Origin: Glacieibacterium sp965200405
GTDB lineage: Bacteria; Pseudomonadota; Alphaproteobacteria; Sphingomonadales; Sphingomonadaceae
Length of the DNA: 64,000 nucleotides
Reading direction: 5' to 3'
NCBI RefSeq assembly: GCF_965200405.1
Contig: NZ_OZ241356.1
Span: 2,294,001-2,358,000 of the forward strand
Part shown: positions 35,707-44,350 of the stretch, one piece after another
How positions within the stretch are numbered: position 1 is the stretch's first letter
Layout: every line of letters begins with the position of its first letter
Position numbers and translations under genes: made by a program
The notes under the pieces: model-generated
The model's input: the letters and a program-made list of their open reading frames with translations, nothing else
Told to the model about the DNA's origin: nothing
Database searches by the model: none

Positions 35707-36101
35707 AATCGTACCTCCAAAAGAAAAGCTGGAATCGGCTCGTCTATTGATTGGAAAGCTGCGACCGATGACGCGACGCTAAAGACTCTCAATTTCCGCC
35801 AATGAATACCGCATAGGATCGCCGGAAAATCAACCGCGAATTAAGAGGTCAGTTGACATCCTAGCCTTTCGAACTCGTCCCGAAGTCAGCAATGGAGATT
35901 TTGCCCGCAGCACAAATACAAACCGAAACCAGTGTCTGCTTCGAGGCAGCGAAGAAGCCAAGTGAAGGTTGCCTATCGGTATCCGACTTACGCGTGCGCG
36001 TGAGTTGGAGACTGCTTATCGTGAGACGAAGCCGGACGGCGTCATCTGCAGGCGCCTCAAGCCGATCCGGAGCAGTCTGATAAAAAACCATCCATCGCGG
36101 C
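35707..36101. other. Intergenic region, about 395 bases
   Basis: This lies upstream of the repeat protein gene and should hold its promoter. The rest contains no frame I can support as a gene. A TA-rich patch near 35740-35860 is compatible with promoter sequence, but no motif is clear. Confidence 0.45.
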
Positions 36102-36899
36102 TCAAGCGGAAAGGGCGGTCGTGCGGCGACGGCGGGCGATGATGCCAACCATACCGAACCCGACGAACATCAGCACCCAGGTAAGCGGCTCCGGCACTGC
36201 TGCCGCCGACGTATCGAAGTCAGAGATGGTGAATGTACCGCCATCAAAGAAATCGCTACGCGTGGTACCCTTTGCAACGTCTGCACCATGACCTATATAT
36301 TCTTCAGCGCTTGTCGAGTCATAGTCAAAGACCGTTTTGCGAAATCCATAGATGTTGGCGATCTTTTCACCGTATAGGAAGTACGTGCCGTTTTGAAAAA
36401 GATTGTTTGCGGTATTTGTGTTGTGATCCCCAGTTGATTTGGATGTGATGATTGTGTCGTTATAGACTTTCGTATGAGTTGCCAGATTGGAGGGATCCAC
36501 CATAACCAGGTTGTGTTGGAGCGACAAAATAATATTGCCATTATCAAATTTGGTCAGGCTTGCGTAACTACCGCCAATTAACGTGCCAAATAAACTTGTC
36601 TGGTAGATAGAAAAGCTGACGGGCGCTTGCTGACCTAAATTAACAGCAGTAACATAAGTGGTGTCGAAGTAACCGTCTATTCTGATCTGAAAATTACCGT
36701 TAAGCTTGCCCGTATATGCATCCCTGTCAATATGTGGCAGCGGACGCCCTGGATAGCCATTGAGCTTTGTGTCGACGGCGCTCACGATTGCGTTAAACGA
36801 CGCCTCATACGAAAAATATTTAATCGTTGCCGCTGCAGGCCCTGCCGATGCGAGCACCGTTACACTGGTCAACATCAGCTTTGCGATTGCTTTTTTCAT
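36102..36899 (-). CDS. Low-G+C PEP-CTERM protein
   Basis: This 265-residue protein has a signal peptide (MKKAIAKLMLTSVTVLASAG, cleavage near AAAT) and ends in VPEPLTWVLMFVGFGMVG followed by RRRR. The central part (FSYEASFNAIVSAVD, NGNFQIRIDGYFD, DYDSTSAEEYIG) has no family I recognise. Two counted 60-base stretches in its middle are about 40 percent G+C, far below the window. This suggests acquisition, with a tail adapted to the host sorting system. The ATG at 36899 opens the signal peptide. Confidence 0.8.
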   Translation of the reverse strand: MKKAIAKLMLTSVTVLASAGPAAATIKYFSYEASFNAIVSAVDTKLNGYPGRPLPHIDRDAYTGKLNGNFQIRIDGYFDTTYVTAVNLGQQAPVSFSIYQTSLFGTLIGGSYASLTKFDNGNIILSLQHNLVMVDPSNLATHTKVYNDTIITSKSTGDHNTNTANNLFQNGTYFLYGEKIANIYGFRKTVFDYDSTSAEEYIGHGADVAKGTTRSDFFDGGTFTISDFDTSAAAVPEPLTWVLMFVGFGMVGIIARRRRTTALSA

Positions 36900-37003
36900 A
36901 CTGCCCCCATTCACTCTAACTGTAGAAGCTTCGCGCTAGGTCAGGCGCTTAACAGATGTTGAACGCGATGCCATTTACCGCCCTTGCTGTTTTGGCGGTG
37001 AGC

Positions 37004-37993
37004 TCAATCGATAGCGGGAAGGGTGCGATGCCCGGCAGGTCGCCCGTACGGGGTTAATGGCCGGAGATTCAACGTCGGTGGGCTTTCCCGCGAATGGATA
37101 CGAATGGTTGCCGTGGCAGGAAAGCTTGAGTTGAGCGGCGAAGCATGTAGCCAATGCACGACGGGGTCACCATCGGTGCGATATTGGTCATGCTGCGGCA
37201 ACCACTGCGTGAATAGGCCGACGGTCGCACGCCAGATGTCGAGGACGGTGCCATCCAGCGTCGCTTCCGCATGAAGGCCGCCGGGCAATTCTACCAGATC
37301 GAGCCCGGAAACGTAATCGAAACCGCGCCTGGAATGCGTTTGCCCGGCGAATACGACGGCGCAGTCGTAACGCCAGCGAGCGCCTGGCGTGACGCGCGGA
37401 CTGTCATACGCCATGCCGGCCAATTCGGCGCCATCCAGCACGCCTGCGGGAAGTTCTTCAAGAAACTTGCGCCAGTGGCCAGCGGTGTCATGGCCATAGA
37501 AGCGCCGAGCCAGAGCTTGTCGACTGCTTCGCTCGACCAAGCGGACTTCGTCTGGGAGCAGCGACGATCCGGATGCTCCGCCACTTGCCGGGCCGAGTTG
37601 GGCAGCAGCGTAATCTGCCTGAGTCTGGCCAAGGACGGCTGCAGCGAAACGTAACGGCGGCATGCCGAAGTGACGTGCAAAGGCACGCGTATAGGCTGAC
37701 TGGCTGGCATACCCAAAGGATGCCGCAACGACGTCCAGCGGCATCGGGTCGTGCATCAACTGGTTGTTTGAGTTCTCGAGCCGAATGCGACGGCTGTACG
37801 CAGCACAACTCTCGCCGACCTGCTCCGAAAAGAGGCGCGAGAAATGGAACGGCGACAAGCCTACGCGCGCTGCCACATGGTCATTGCTGGGCACGGCTGT
37901 CTGTTCGAACTCGAAGATTCGCATCGCCAGGCGCACCCGCGGGTCCACTCGGCGAGCGTCGAACGGAGGCGTGTCGTTGCTCATGACTGCCAT
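37004..37993 (-). CDS. AraC family regulator with GyrI-like effector domain
   Basis: This 329-residue protein has an N-terminal AraC-type double helix-turn-helix (about 20-120): LSPFHFSRLFSEQVGES, then ASFGYASQSAYTRAFARHFG. A GyrI-like small-molecule-binding domain follows (about 150-325). In this family the ligand controls DNA binding; the ligand is unknown. ATGs at 37993 and 37984 are both possible starts. No obvious target operon adjoins it, since its neighbours are a PEP-CTERM gene and a long gap. Confidence 0.88.
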   Translation of the reverse strand: MAVMSNDTPPFDARRVDPRVRLAMRIFEFEQTAVPSNDHVAARVGLSPFHFSRLFSEQVGESCAAYSRRIRLENSNNQLMHDPMPLDVVAASFGYASQSAYTRAFARHFGMPPLRFAAAVLGQTQADYAAAQLGPASGGASGSSLLPDEVRLVERSSRQALARRFYGHDTAGHWRKFLEELPAGVLDGAELAGMAYDSPRVTPGARWRYDCAVVFAGQTHSRRGFDYVSGLDLVELPGGLHAEATLDGTVLDIWRATVGLFTQWLPQHDQYRTDGDPVVHWLHASPLNSSFPATATIRIHSRESPPTLNLRPLTPYGRPAGHRTLPAID

Positions 37994-38480
37994 CTACACG
38001 TAAACGCATTGGTGCAAGTACATGAACGGATAGCATTGTCGTTCGATAAGCCGGCGTCTTTGCGATGGTTCGCCTGTGCATTCGGTCGGCGCGCGATCGA
38101 GGCCTGTTCGCTACTTTCAAGATAGAACGTGGCGATAACCGCACGTCGGCTAGGACAAACCAGTATCTGGGTTTTTGTCACATCTCGGACGTTGCCGGCA
38201 CTTCAGGTAAACGCCCTCCAAGCAGAAGCCGACGATCCGCTGTCGACCACGTCATGCCAATCAGCCGTCGCCTTGGTGTGCCCGAAACGAGCCATAAGAC
38301 GGAAAACACAGGGGCGACTTTCGGAGAGCGGTCAATCGCGTCTGAACGGCCGGGATCGGGTCATGGAAGGACGCGTTACGCCCCCCAGCAGCGATCCTCT
38401 TGTCCAAGCCATCAGAGCCGCGATCCTGATCGCCACAGCCTGCGCGATGCCGGCCCCTGCAGTCCCCGTACGGCGTCCGG
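37994..38480. other. Intergenic region, 487 bases, no gene recognised
   Basis: This separates the AraC-type gene from the Gfo/Idh/MocA gene. Overlapping short frames on both strands have Arg/Ser-rich shadow-like composition and no ribosome sites, so none is called. It presumably carries the AraC-type gene's promoter. Confidence 0.5.
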
Positions 38481-39677
38481 TCAGATCGACGTTCTGATTC
38501 CCACGGTCGTTGCAGGATCATGGGCGCGGCGATAGCCGAAGTCGGTCTTTACCGAGGCGCCGCCGTTGGCGACCGACTGCAGGATGGCGTGCATGATGCG
38601 CATATCCTGCAGACCTTCCTCGCCGGGTGAGACGTTCGGCGACTTGCCCCGTACGACGTCGCCGAACCAGTTCATCTCGTTGCCAAAATGGTCGATCTCG
38701 GCGATCTGCGGCTGAGCGTCGGCGCGGCCTCCGATGATCTTGAGCGCGTTGCCGCCGTAGAAGCAGCCCGGATCCGCGACGATTCGCCGGTCGGTCCCGA
38801 TCGCCTGCCACGACATCGTGCCCGGCTGGGAGAAGCAGGACGAGCCGTCGCCGATTGCGCCGGAGGGAAACCTCATCTGCCACGCAACCATGTCCTCGAC
38901 CGTCTTGAAGCGCGGATCGCTGCGGTCCGTCCGGGCCCAGGCGCGGACCTCGACCGGTTCCTCGTTCAGCAGGTAGCGCGTGCCGTTGATGCCGTAGATG
39001 CCCATGTCGGCCAGCGCGCCGCCGCCCGACATTTTCATATTCAGCCGCCATGCGTCGGACGGATCGGACAGGCTCGTCTGCTTGCCCATCACCGCATTGA
39101 CCAGTCGAGGTTTACCGATCGCACCCTTGCGCATGAGTTGCATCGCGGTGACGTTGACCGGCTCGTACTGACAACGATAGGCGATCATCAGCTGCTTGTT
39201 GGCGGCCTTGCCGGCTGCGATCATGCGTTCGCACTCGTCGAGCCTTACCGCCATCGGCTTCTCGCACAGCACGTGCTTGCCGGCCTTGAACGCCCGGATA
39301 GTGAAGTCGGCGTGCATCGAGTTGGGCAGGACGATGTACACTGCCTGGATGTTCGGATCCGCCGCGATGCGGTCGAAATTGTCGTAATTATAGATTGCGC
39401 TGTCGGGCAGGCCGAACTCCGCCGCCCATTTCTTCGCTTTGGCCGGGTGTCCGCTGACCAGGGCGGCCAGATGCGCACCACGGGTCTTCTTCAGGGCCGG
39501 CAGGATCTGCCCTTGGCTCAGGACGCCGAGCCCGACGACCGCGATGCCGATAGAGTCGGGAGATCGCCGGCGCGCCTGCGGTACAGCTGCCAGCCCCCGT
39601 GAGGCCAGCCCCGGCACTGCCAGCGCTGCGCCCATGCCGAGTTCGATCACGCCCCGCCTGGAAATCTCGCCGGTCAT
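38481..39677 (-). CDS. Tat-exported Gfo/Idh/MocA family oxidoreductase
   Basis: This 398-residue protein has a twin-arginine signal (ISRRGVIELGMGAALAVPG). The Rossmann motif is IAVVGLGVLSQGQILPAL, followed by the EKP motif in HVLCEKPMAVRLDECE near residue 135 and a C-terminal beta-sheet domain with GGGALADMGIYGING. It resembles glucose-fructose-oxidoreductase-like enzymes that keep a tightly bound NADP in the periplasm. The ATG at 39677 follows a strong AAGGGAGG site, which decides the start against a long upstream extension. It is divergent from the Nif3-like pair. Confidence 0.9.
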   Translation of the reverse strand: MTGEISRRGVIELGMGAALAVPGLASRGLAAVPQARRRSPDSIGIAVVGLGVLSQGQILPALKKTRGAHLAALVSGHPAKAKKWAAEFGLPDSAIYNYDNFDRIAADPNIQAVYIVLPNSMHADFTIRAFKAGKHVLCEKPMAVRLDECERMIAAGKAANKQLMIAYRCQYEPVNVTAMQLMRKGAIGKPRLVNAVMGKQTSLSDPSDAWRLNMKMSGGGALADMGIYGINGTRYLLNEEPVEVRAWARTDRSDPRFKTVEDMVAWQMRFPSGAIGDGSSCFSQPGTMSWQAIGTDRRIVADPGCFYGGNALKIIGGRADAQPQIAEIDHFGNEMNWFGDVVRGKSPNVSPGEEGLQDMRIMHAILQSVANGGASVKTDFGYRRAHDPATTVGIRTSI

Positions 39678-39796
39678 CTTGGCCTCCCTTGGCTTGCATT
39701 TCGCCACTTCATGGCACAACGCCTCGGAAGCTGGGAATGTGACGTTTTCAACGAGAGCAGTCGCCGCTTGCGCGGGGCTCTGAGGGAGGTTTGCCG

Positions 39797-40705
39797 ATGG
39801 ACGAGGCTCGACTGTCACGGCGCACCGTCCTCGCGGCATCGATGGCTGCGGCATCGATGCCCGTGCCCGCACTCGCGCGTGCCCCGCTGACCGCAGGCAT
39901 GGTGGTGGAGCGGATGGAGGCGAACATCGGCGCCCCCTGGAACAGCCGCGGCGTCGACGGCTTCAAGTCGGGCTCGGCTGATACCGTCGTCACCGGCATC
40001 GGCACGACGATGATGGCGACCTTCGATGCACTGAAGGCGGCGGCGCGACAGGGGCTCAACATGGTCATCACCCACGAGCCGACCTATTGGTCGCATCCCG
40101 ACACGATCAGCGTGATCAAGGACGACCCGCTCTACCTGCGCAAGAAGGCGTTTCTCGAGGCGCACGACATGGTCGCCTTCCACTTTCACGACAATTGGCA
40201 CGCGTTGCGCCCGGTCGACGGGATCAACTTCGGTACGCAGCAACTGATGGGCTGGACCGGCGCGATGCACGCCGACAACCAGCGCATGTTCAGCATTCCG
40301 CCGACTTCGCTGCTCGGTCTCGCGCGGCAGTTCGAGCAACGCATGGGCATCCGGACGATGCGCGTCGTCGGCGATCCGGCGCTGCCGGTGTCGACGGTGT
40401 ACGAAAGCTGGGGCTATGCGAGCCTGTTTCCCGGCGTCGCCTTCCTCAACAGCGCCGCCGACGTGCTGGTGATCGGCGAGGCGCAGGACTGGGACCTGAT
40501 CGGCTACGCCTCGGACCTGGTCGCCTCAGGAGCCCGTAAGGGCTTGATCGTGCTGGGCCACGTCAAGTCGGAGCAATGGGGCATGCGCTACTGCGCCGAC
40601 TGGCTGCGCGCCAAGGTCCGCGAGGTGCCGGTGCGCTACATCCCGCTGATCGAGCCCTATTGGAGCGTCGACCATCCGGTGCTCGAGATCGACACACGGA
40701 TCTGA
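39797..40705 (+). CDS. Exported Nif3-like protein with intact metal ligands
   Basis: This 302-residue protein has a twin-arginine-type signal (LSRRTVLAASMAAASMPVPA) and a Nif3/YbgI-like fold. The dinuclear-metal motifs are kept: MVITHEPTYW with His93-Glu94, FHFHDNWHALRP, and VLGHVKSEQWGMR with His255. The family binds two metal ions in a toroidal oligomer; its reaction is unsettled, and export is unusual. The ATG at 39797 is six bases after GAGGGAGG. It is followed three bases later by a paralogue. Confidence 0.8.
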   Translation: MDEARLSRRTVLAASMAAASMPVPALARAPLTAGMVVERMEANIGAPWNSRGVDGFKSGSADTVVTGIGTTMMATFDALKAAARQGLNMVITHEPTYWSHPDTISVIKDDPLYLRKKAFLEAHDMVAFHFHDNWHALRPVDGINFGTQQLMGWTGAMHADNQRMFSIPPTSLLGLARQFEQRMGIRTMRVVGDPALPVSTVYESWGYASLFPGVAFLNSAADVLVIGEAQDWDLIGYASDLVASGARKGLIVLGHVKSEQWGMRYCADWLRAKVREVPVRYIPLIEPYWSVDHPVLEIDTRI

Positions 40706-40708
40706 TCG

Positions 40709-41545
40709 ATGGCCATTGCACCCACCAACAGCGGCATCCCGGCCCTGCCGGCGCATAGCGGGCCGTTGACCGCGCTCCAGCTCGTCGATCGCATCCTGGC
40801 CAAGGCCGGTCCCGGATCGCCCAGCTCCACCGATCGCATCGTCGCGGGCGATCCACTGACGCCTGTCACCGGCATCGCCACCACGGCGATCGCGACGATG
40901 GACACGCTGGCGGCGGCCGCGAAGCAGCGTTGCAATCTGGTCGTCAGCTACGATCCGACGTTTTGGGCGACCGGCGACCAGCTCGACCGGCTGGAGGGCG
41001 ACCCGCTGTTCCTGCGCAAGCGCGACTTCATTCGCGAGCATGGGCTGGTCGTGCTCAACCTGCACGACCGCTGGAGTGGCGGCATCGCCGACGGCATGGC
41101 GCGTCAGCTCGGTTGGGAGGGGTACCGCGACGGTCCTGCCGGCACCCGGTTCACGCTGCCGCCGACGACGCTGCTCGCGCTCGCCCGCCAGCTTCGAGCA
41201 ACGCTGGACGACCGCACTTTGCGCGTCGTCGGCGACCCGGCGCTGCCGGTGACGCGTGTCGCGGCGAGCTGGGGCAATACCACGCAATTGTCCGGCATCG
41301 CACTGCTCAACAGCCCCGCGGATGTGGTGGTCTGCGGTTATGCCCATGAGTGGGAGACCGTTGAATATGCGCAGGACATGGTGGCGACGGGCGCGAAAAA
41401 GGGCCTGATCCTGCTCGGCGAGATCAAGTCGGTGGAGGGCGGCATGCGCCACTGCGCCGACTGGCTGCGCAGCGTGGTCACCGAAGTGCCCGTGACCTTC
41501 ATCGCCGTCGCCGAACCGTATTGGAACCCGGCCCAGCGCGCTTGA
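40709..41545 (+). CDS. Nif3-like paralogue with altered metal site
   Basis: This 278-residue protein is clearly a tandem copy of the preceding gene: the order of blocks LVVSYDPTFW, FLRKRDFIREHGLVVLNLHDRW, LRVVGDPALPVTRV and GMRHCADWLR is the same. The metal-binding His-Glu pair is replaced by Tyr81-Asp82, and the C-terminal His by Glu238 (LLGEIKS). The copy also lacks an export signal. It may bind other metals, form a mixed ring with the first protein, or be inactive. It starts three bases after the upstream stop. Confidence 0.78.
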   Translation: MAIAPTNSGIPALPAHSGPLTALQLVDRILAKAGPGSPSSTDRIVAGDPLTPVTGIATTAIATMDTLAAAAKQRCNLVVSYDPTFWATGDQLDRLEGDPLFLRKRDFIREHGLVVLNLHDRWSGGIADGMARQLGWEGYRDGPAGTRFTLPPTTLLALARQLRATLDDRTLRVVGDPALPVTRVAASWGNTTQLSGIALLNSPADVVVCGYAHEWETVEYAQDMVATGAKKGLILLGEIKSVEGGMRHCADWLRSVVTEVPVTFIAVAEPYWNPAQRA

Positions 41546-41846
41546 GGCGGGTTGAGCGCGTCAGTCCCAGGCTCTTCCGGCCGAAGTTCTCGATCTGCGC
41601 AACGACTATACTGGCAAGGGCTGCGTATTGCGGTAATCGTCGCCTAAAACGTTGAAGCCGCACCCGGCGTCACGTCGTATCGTCTGCCAAGCGATAGACA
41701 TTCTGCCGAACGTATCGAACAGCGATCGTGATCCAGGATCATCCCTCGAACCGGATGCGACTGCGGCTTCGATAAGATGATCAGTTTCTACTCAATGCGA
41801 ATAGGCTATCAACGCATGGGACGCGACACACAGGGCTGTGCTGATC
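41546..41846. other. Intergenic region, about 300 bases
   Basis: No gene was recognised between the Nif3 pair and the FMN oxidase pair. It probably contains the promoter for the oxidase-like genes. A GATCCAGGATC dyad-like element occurs near 41730, too short to call an operator. Confidence 0.4.
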
Positions 41847-43001
41847 ATGCCGGATGACGAAGCGGGCAGCGCTGCACCAGATTCCATTCCCGCAGAACTG
41901 ACGTCACGCCGCCGAGCCATGCAGGTGATGGGTGCGAGCGTTTCCGCTAGCATGATTGCGGCGCTACCTGGGGCAGGCGCATCCGCACGAGCTGCCGCGG
42001 CTACACCGCTCACTATCCCAGCTCCGCGGCCCGTCCTCGTACCGCGGACAGACCTGGTAGACGCCCTCGAGTACGAACCTCAGGCGCGTCTCGTGCTGGG
42101 AGCCGCGAAGCTGGCCGTGATTTCGGGTAGCGATCGAACCGTTACCGATCGCATCACGCTGCGCCCCCGGATGAACATTCCGACGCGGGATCTGGACCTG
42201 ACGAGCACATTGTTCGGCGACCGGCATTTCGCGCCGATCATCGTTGGCCCGGTGTCCGATCAGAGGCGCTTCCACCCCGACGCTGAACTCGCCACGGCGC
42301 GCGGGTCTTCCGCAGCAATGGCGGCGATGGTCGTCAGCAGCGATTCCAGCTTGCCCCTGCAGGCAATCGCGCAAGCGGCAACGTCTCCATTGTGGCTGCA
42401 GGTCTACGCCAGGAGCCCCAAGGTGAAGGAGTTGCTTGCCGAGGCGGGCGCCGCCAGGGTCAAGGCGGTGATCGTGACAGTGAATGCTGGCACCGCCGCG
42501 ACCGGACCCGCGATGCCGGCTGGCGCGCCGATCGACTGGCCTGCCGTCGAGGCGGTCGTCAAAAGCACGTCCCTGCCGGTGATCGTGAAGGGCATCACAC
42601 GCCCGGAGGATGCGAAAGAAGCCGTCGCGAGGGGAGCGAAGGGCGTGATGGTTTCCAACTATCGCGGCGGCAATGCCGCAACGCTGCCTGGCACGCTGCT
42701 CCTTGTCGCGCCGATCGTCCAAGCCGTCGGCGACAGTGTCCCCGTGCTGGTGGACGGCAGTTTCCGGCGTGGCACCGACATCGTCAAGGCTCTCGGCTTC
42801 GGTGCAAAGGGCGTGTTGATCGGCCGGCCCGTGATGTGGGGCCTTGCGGCTTACGGCGCCGATGGCGTGCAAGGCGTTCTGGAGATGCTGCAGACTGAAC
42901 TGGCGCGGTACATGTGCATGTGCGGCCGCCCGTCGCTCGCAGCGGTGGATGCCAGCGTGCTGCGTGTTCATGCGCCCGTCTCCGCTGAGGACCGGACATG
43001 A
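41847..43001 (+). CDS. Alpha-hydroxy-acid oxidase-like FMN protein, catalytic His missing
   Basis: This protein of about 384 residues has a twin-arginine-like start (LTSRRRAMQVMGAS) and the TIM-barrel of FMN-dependent alpha-hydroxy-acid oxidases. Visible blocks are APIIVGPVSDQRRFHPDAE, PVIVKGITRPEDAKEA, VPVLVDGSFRRGTDIVKAL and GVLIGRPVMWGLAAYG. The catalytic SNHGGR motif is SNYRGGN here, so the active-site His is Tyr272 and the Arg is lost. Oxidase activity on hydroxy acids is therefore doubtful. A GTG at 41838 is an alternative start. The stop overlaps the next gene (ATGA). Confidence 0.82.
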   Translation: MPDDEAGSAAPDSIPAELTSRRRAMQVMGASVSASMIAALPGAGASARAAAATPLTIPAPRPVLVPRTDLVDALEYEPQARLVLGAAKLAVISGSDRTVTDRITLRPRMNIPTRDLDLTSTLFGDRHFAPIIVGPVSDQRRFHPDAELATARGSSAAMAAMVVSSDSSLPLQAIAQAATSPLWLQVYARSPKVKELLAEAGAARVKAVIVTVNAGTAATGPAMPAGAPIDWPAVEAVVKSTSLPVIVKGITRPEDAKEAVARGAKGVMVSNYRGGNAATLPGTLLLVAPIVQAVGDSVPVLVDGSFRRGTDIVKALGFGAKGVLIGRPVMWGLAAYGADGVQGVLEMLQTELARYMCMCGRPSLAAVDASVLRVHAPVSAEDRT

Positions 43002-44221
43002 CCGAAATTGAGCGGTCGTGGCTGACGAATCCTTCGCGGCGGACTGCTTTGGCGCGGATGGCTGCACTGATGGCGGCGTCACCGATCGCCGCGGCCGCGG
43101 CGCAGACGGACCCCCGGCCCTTGAGCGAGCATCGTCGCGCGCTGAGCCTGGCCGAGATGCAGACGTCCTTTGACTTCGAGCCGGTGTTCTTCGGCAACGT
43201 GCCCTTGTCGGTGTACGACTATACGGCGCATGGCGATGGCTCCGAATTTACGCTGAGGCGAAACCGCCAGGCGTTCGATTGGGTCGAGATCATGCCCAGG
43301 CGTGCCGCCGTCCCAGCGTCGCGGATCGACTTGTCGTCCGAATTGCTGGGCGTGAAGATGAAATTCCCCATCCTGGTCGCGCCGACAGCGGCGATGCGGC
43401 CGTTGCATCCCGATGAGGAGATAGGGATGTTCAAGGCGGCGACGGCTGCTTCGAACACGCTGATGATCCTGAGCGTCAACACCAGCAGGCCGGTTACCGA
43501 GGTCGCGCCTGCCTCACCCGGGGGCACCTTGTGGGGGCAATTCTATCCGATCGAGGCCTTGGCCAGCGCGCAGCGGGTATTGGACACTTTTCAGAACGCC
43601 GGCTGCCACGGCATCGTCGTGACCGTCGACCAGCAAGCGTCCTATTATGAACGGACGGCGCAGGACCGAAACTTCGGCGGGGTCGTCCGCACGCGCGGCG
43701 CTGGTTCCGGCGCTGCAAGCGCAGAGCCCGTCGGGTCGGCAAGGTATCGGATCAACGGCGGACGTCTGTGGTATACATGGCAGTATATCGACGCCGTGCG
43801 GAAGATGATTAAAGGTCCGCTATTGATCAAAGGCATCCTCGATCCGGAAGATGCCAAGCTCGCCATCGAACACGGAGCCGATGCGATCATCGTCTCCAAT
43901 CACGGCGGGCGCTCGATGGATTACGGGCCATCTACGCTGGAAGTCCTGCCGGAAATCGTCGCTGCCGTGAACGGCCGCGTGCCCGTGCTGTTCGATAGTG
44001 GCGTGCGTCGTGGCGCCGACATATTCAAAGCCCTCGCGCTCGGGGCCAACGGCGTCATGATCGGACGGACGACGCGCTGGGGACTGGCCGCTTTCGGCAC
44101 TGCGGGAGCGCAGCGCCTGATCGAGATACTGCAGCAGGAACTCGTCCAAGCCGCCGCCGCCGCTGGGTGCACCAGACTCTCGGAGATCGACGCGACGACG
44201 ATCAAGACGCGTTTCGCCTAG
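42998..44221 (+). CDS. Exported FMN-dependent alpha-hydroxy-acid oxidising protein
   Basis: This 407-residue protein has a twin-arginine-like leader (NPSRRTALARMAALMAAS). The barrel has all key motifs: MKFPILVAPTAAMRPLHPDE, VTVDQQASYYERTAQDRNF, LLIKGILDPEDAKLA, and VSNHGGRSMD with the catalytic His302 and Arg. It belongs with lactate/glycolate/mandelate-type enzymes and would pass electrons to oxygen or the membrane chain. It overlaps the degenerate paralogue by four bases, so the two are made together and may form a mixed complex. Confidence 0.88.
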   Translation: MTEIERSWLTNPSRRTALARMAALMAASPIAAAAAQTDPRPLSEHRRALSLAEMQTSFDFEPVFFGNVPLSVYDYTAHGDGSEFTLRRNRQAFDWVEIMPRRAAVPASRIDLSSELLGVKMKFPILVAPTAAMRPLHPDEEIGMFKAATAASNTLMILSVNTSRPVTEVAPASPGGTLWGQFYPIEALASAQRVLDTFQNAGCHGIVVTVDQQASYYERTAQDRNFGGVVRTRGAGSGAASAEPVGSARYRINGGRLWYTWQYIDAVRKMIKGPLLIKGILDPEDAKLAIEHGADAIIVSNHGGRSMDYGPSTLEVLPEIVAAVNGRVPVLFDSGVRRGADIFKALALGANGVMIGRTTRWGLAAFGTAGAQRLIEILQQELVQAAAAAGCTRLSEIDATTIKTRFA

Positions 44222-44350
44222 GGTCGGAACGGCGGGGCTGCCGCGTCGCTATTTGACGGCGAATGTCACCCGGAGTGCGCCTATCAACCGGCGCGGGAGG
44301 CGTGAGGGTTTGATCTCGCAAATCCCAGTCCTTCGGCGGCGGCGCCCACG

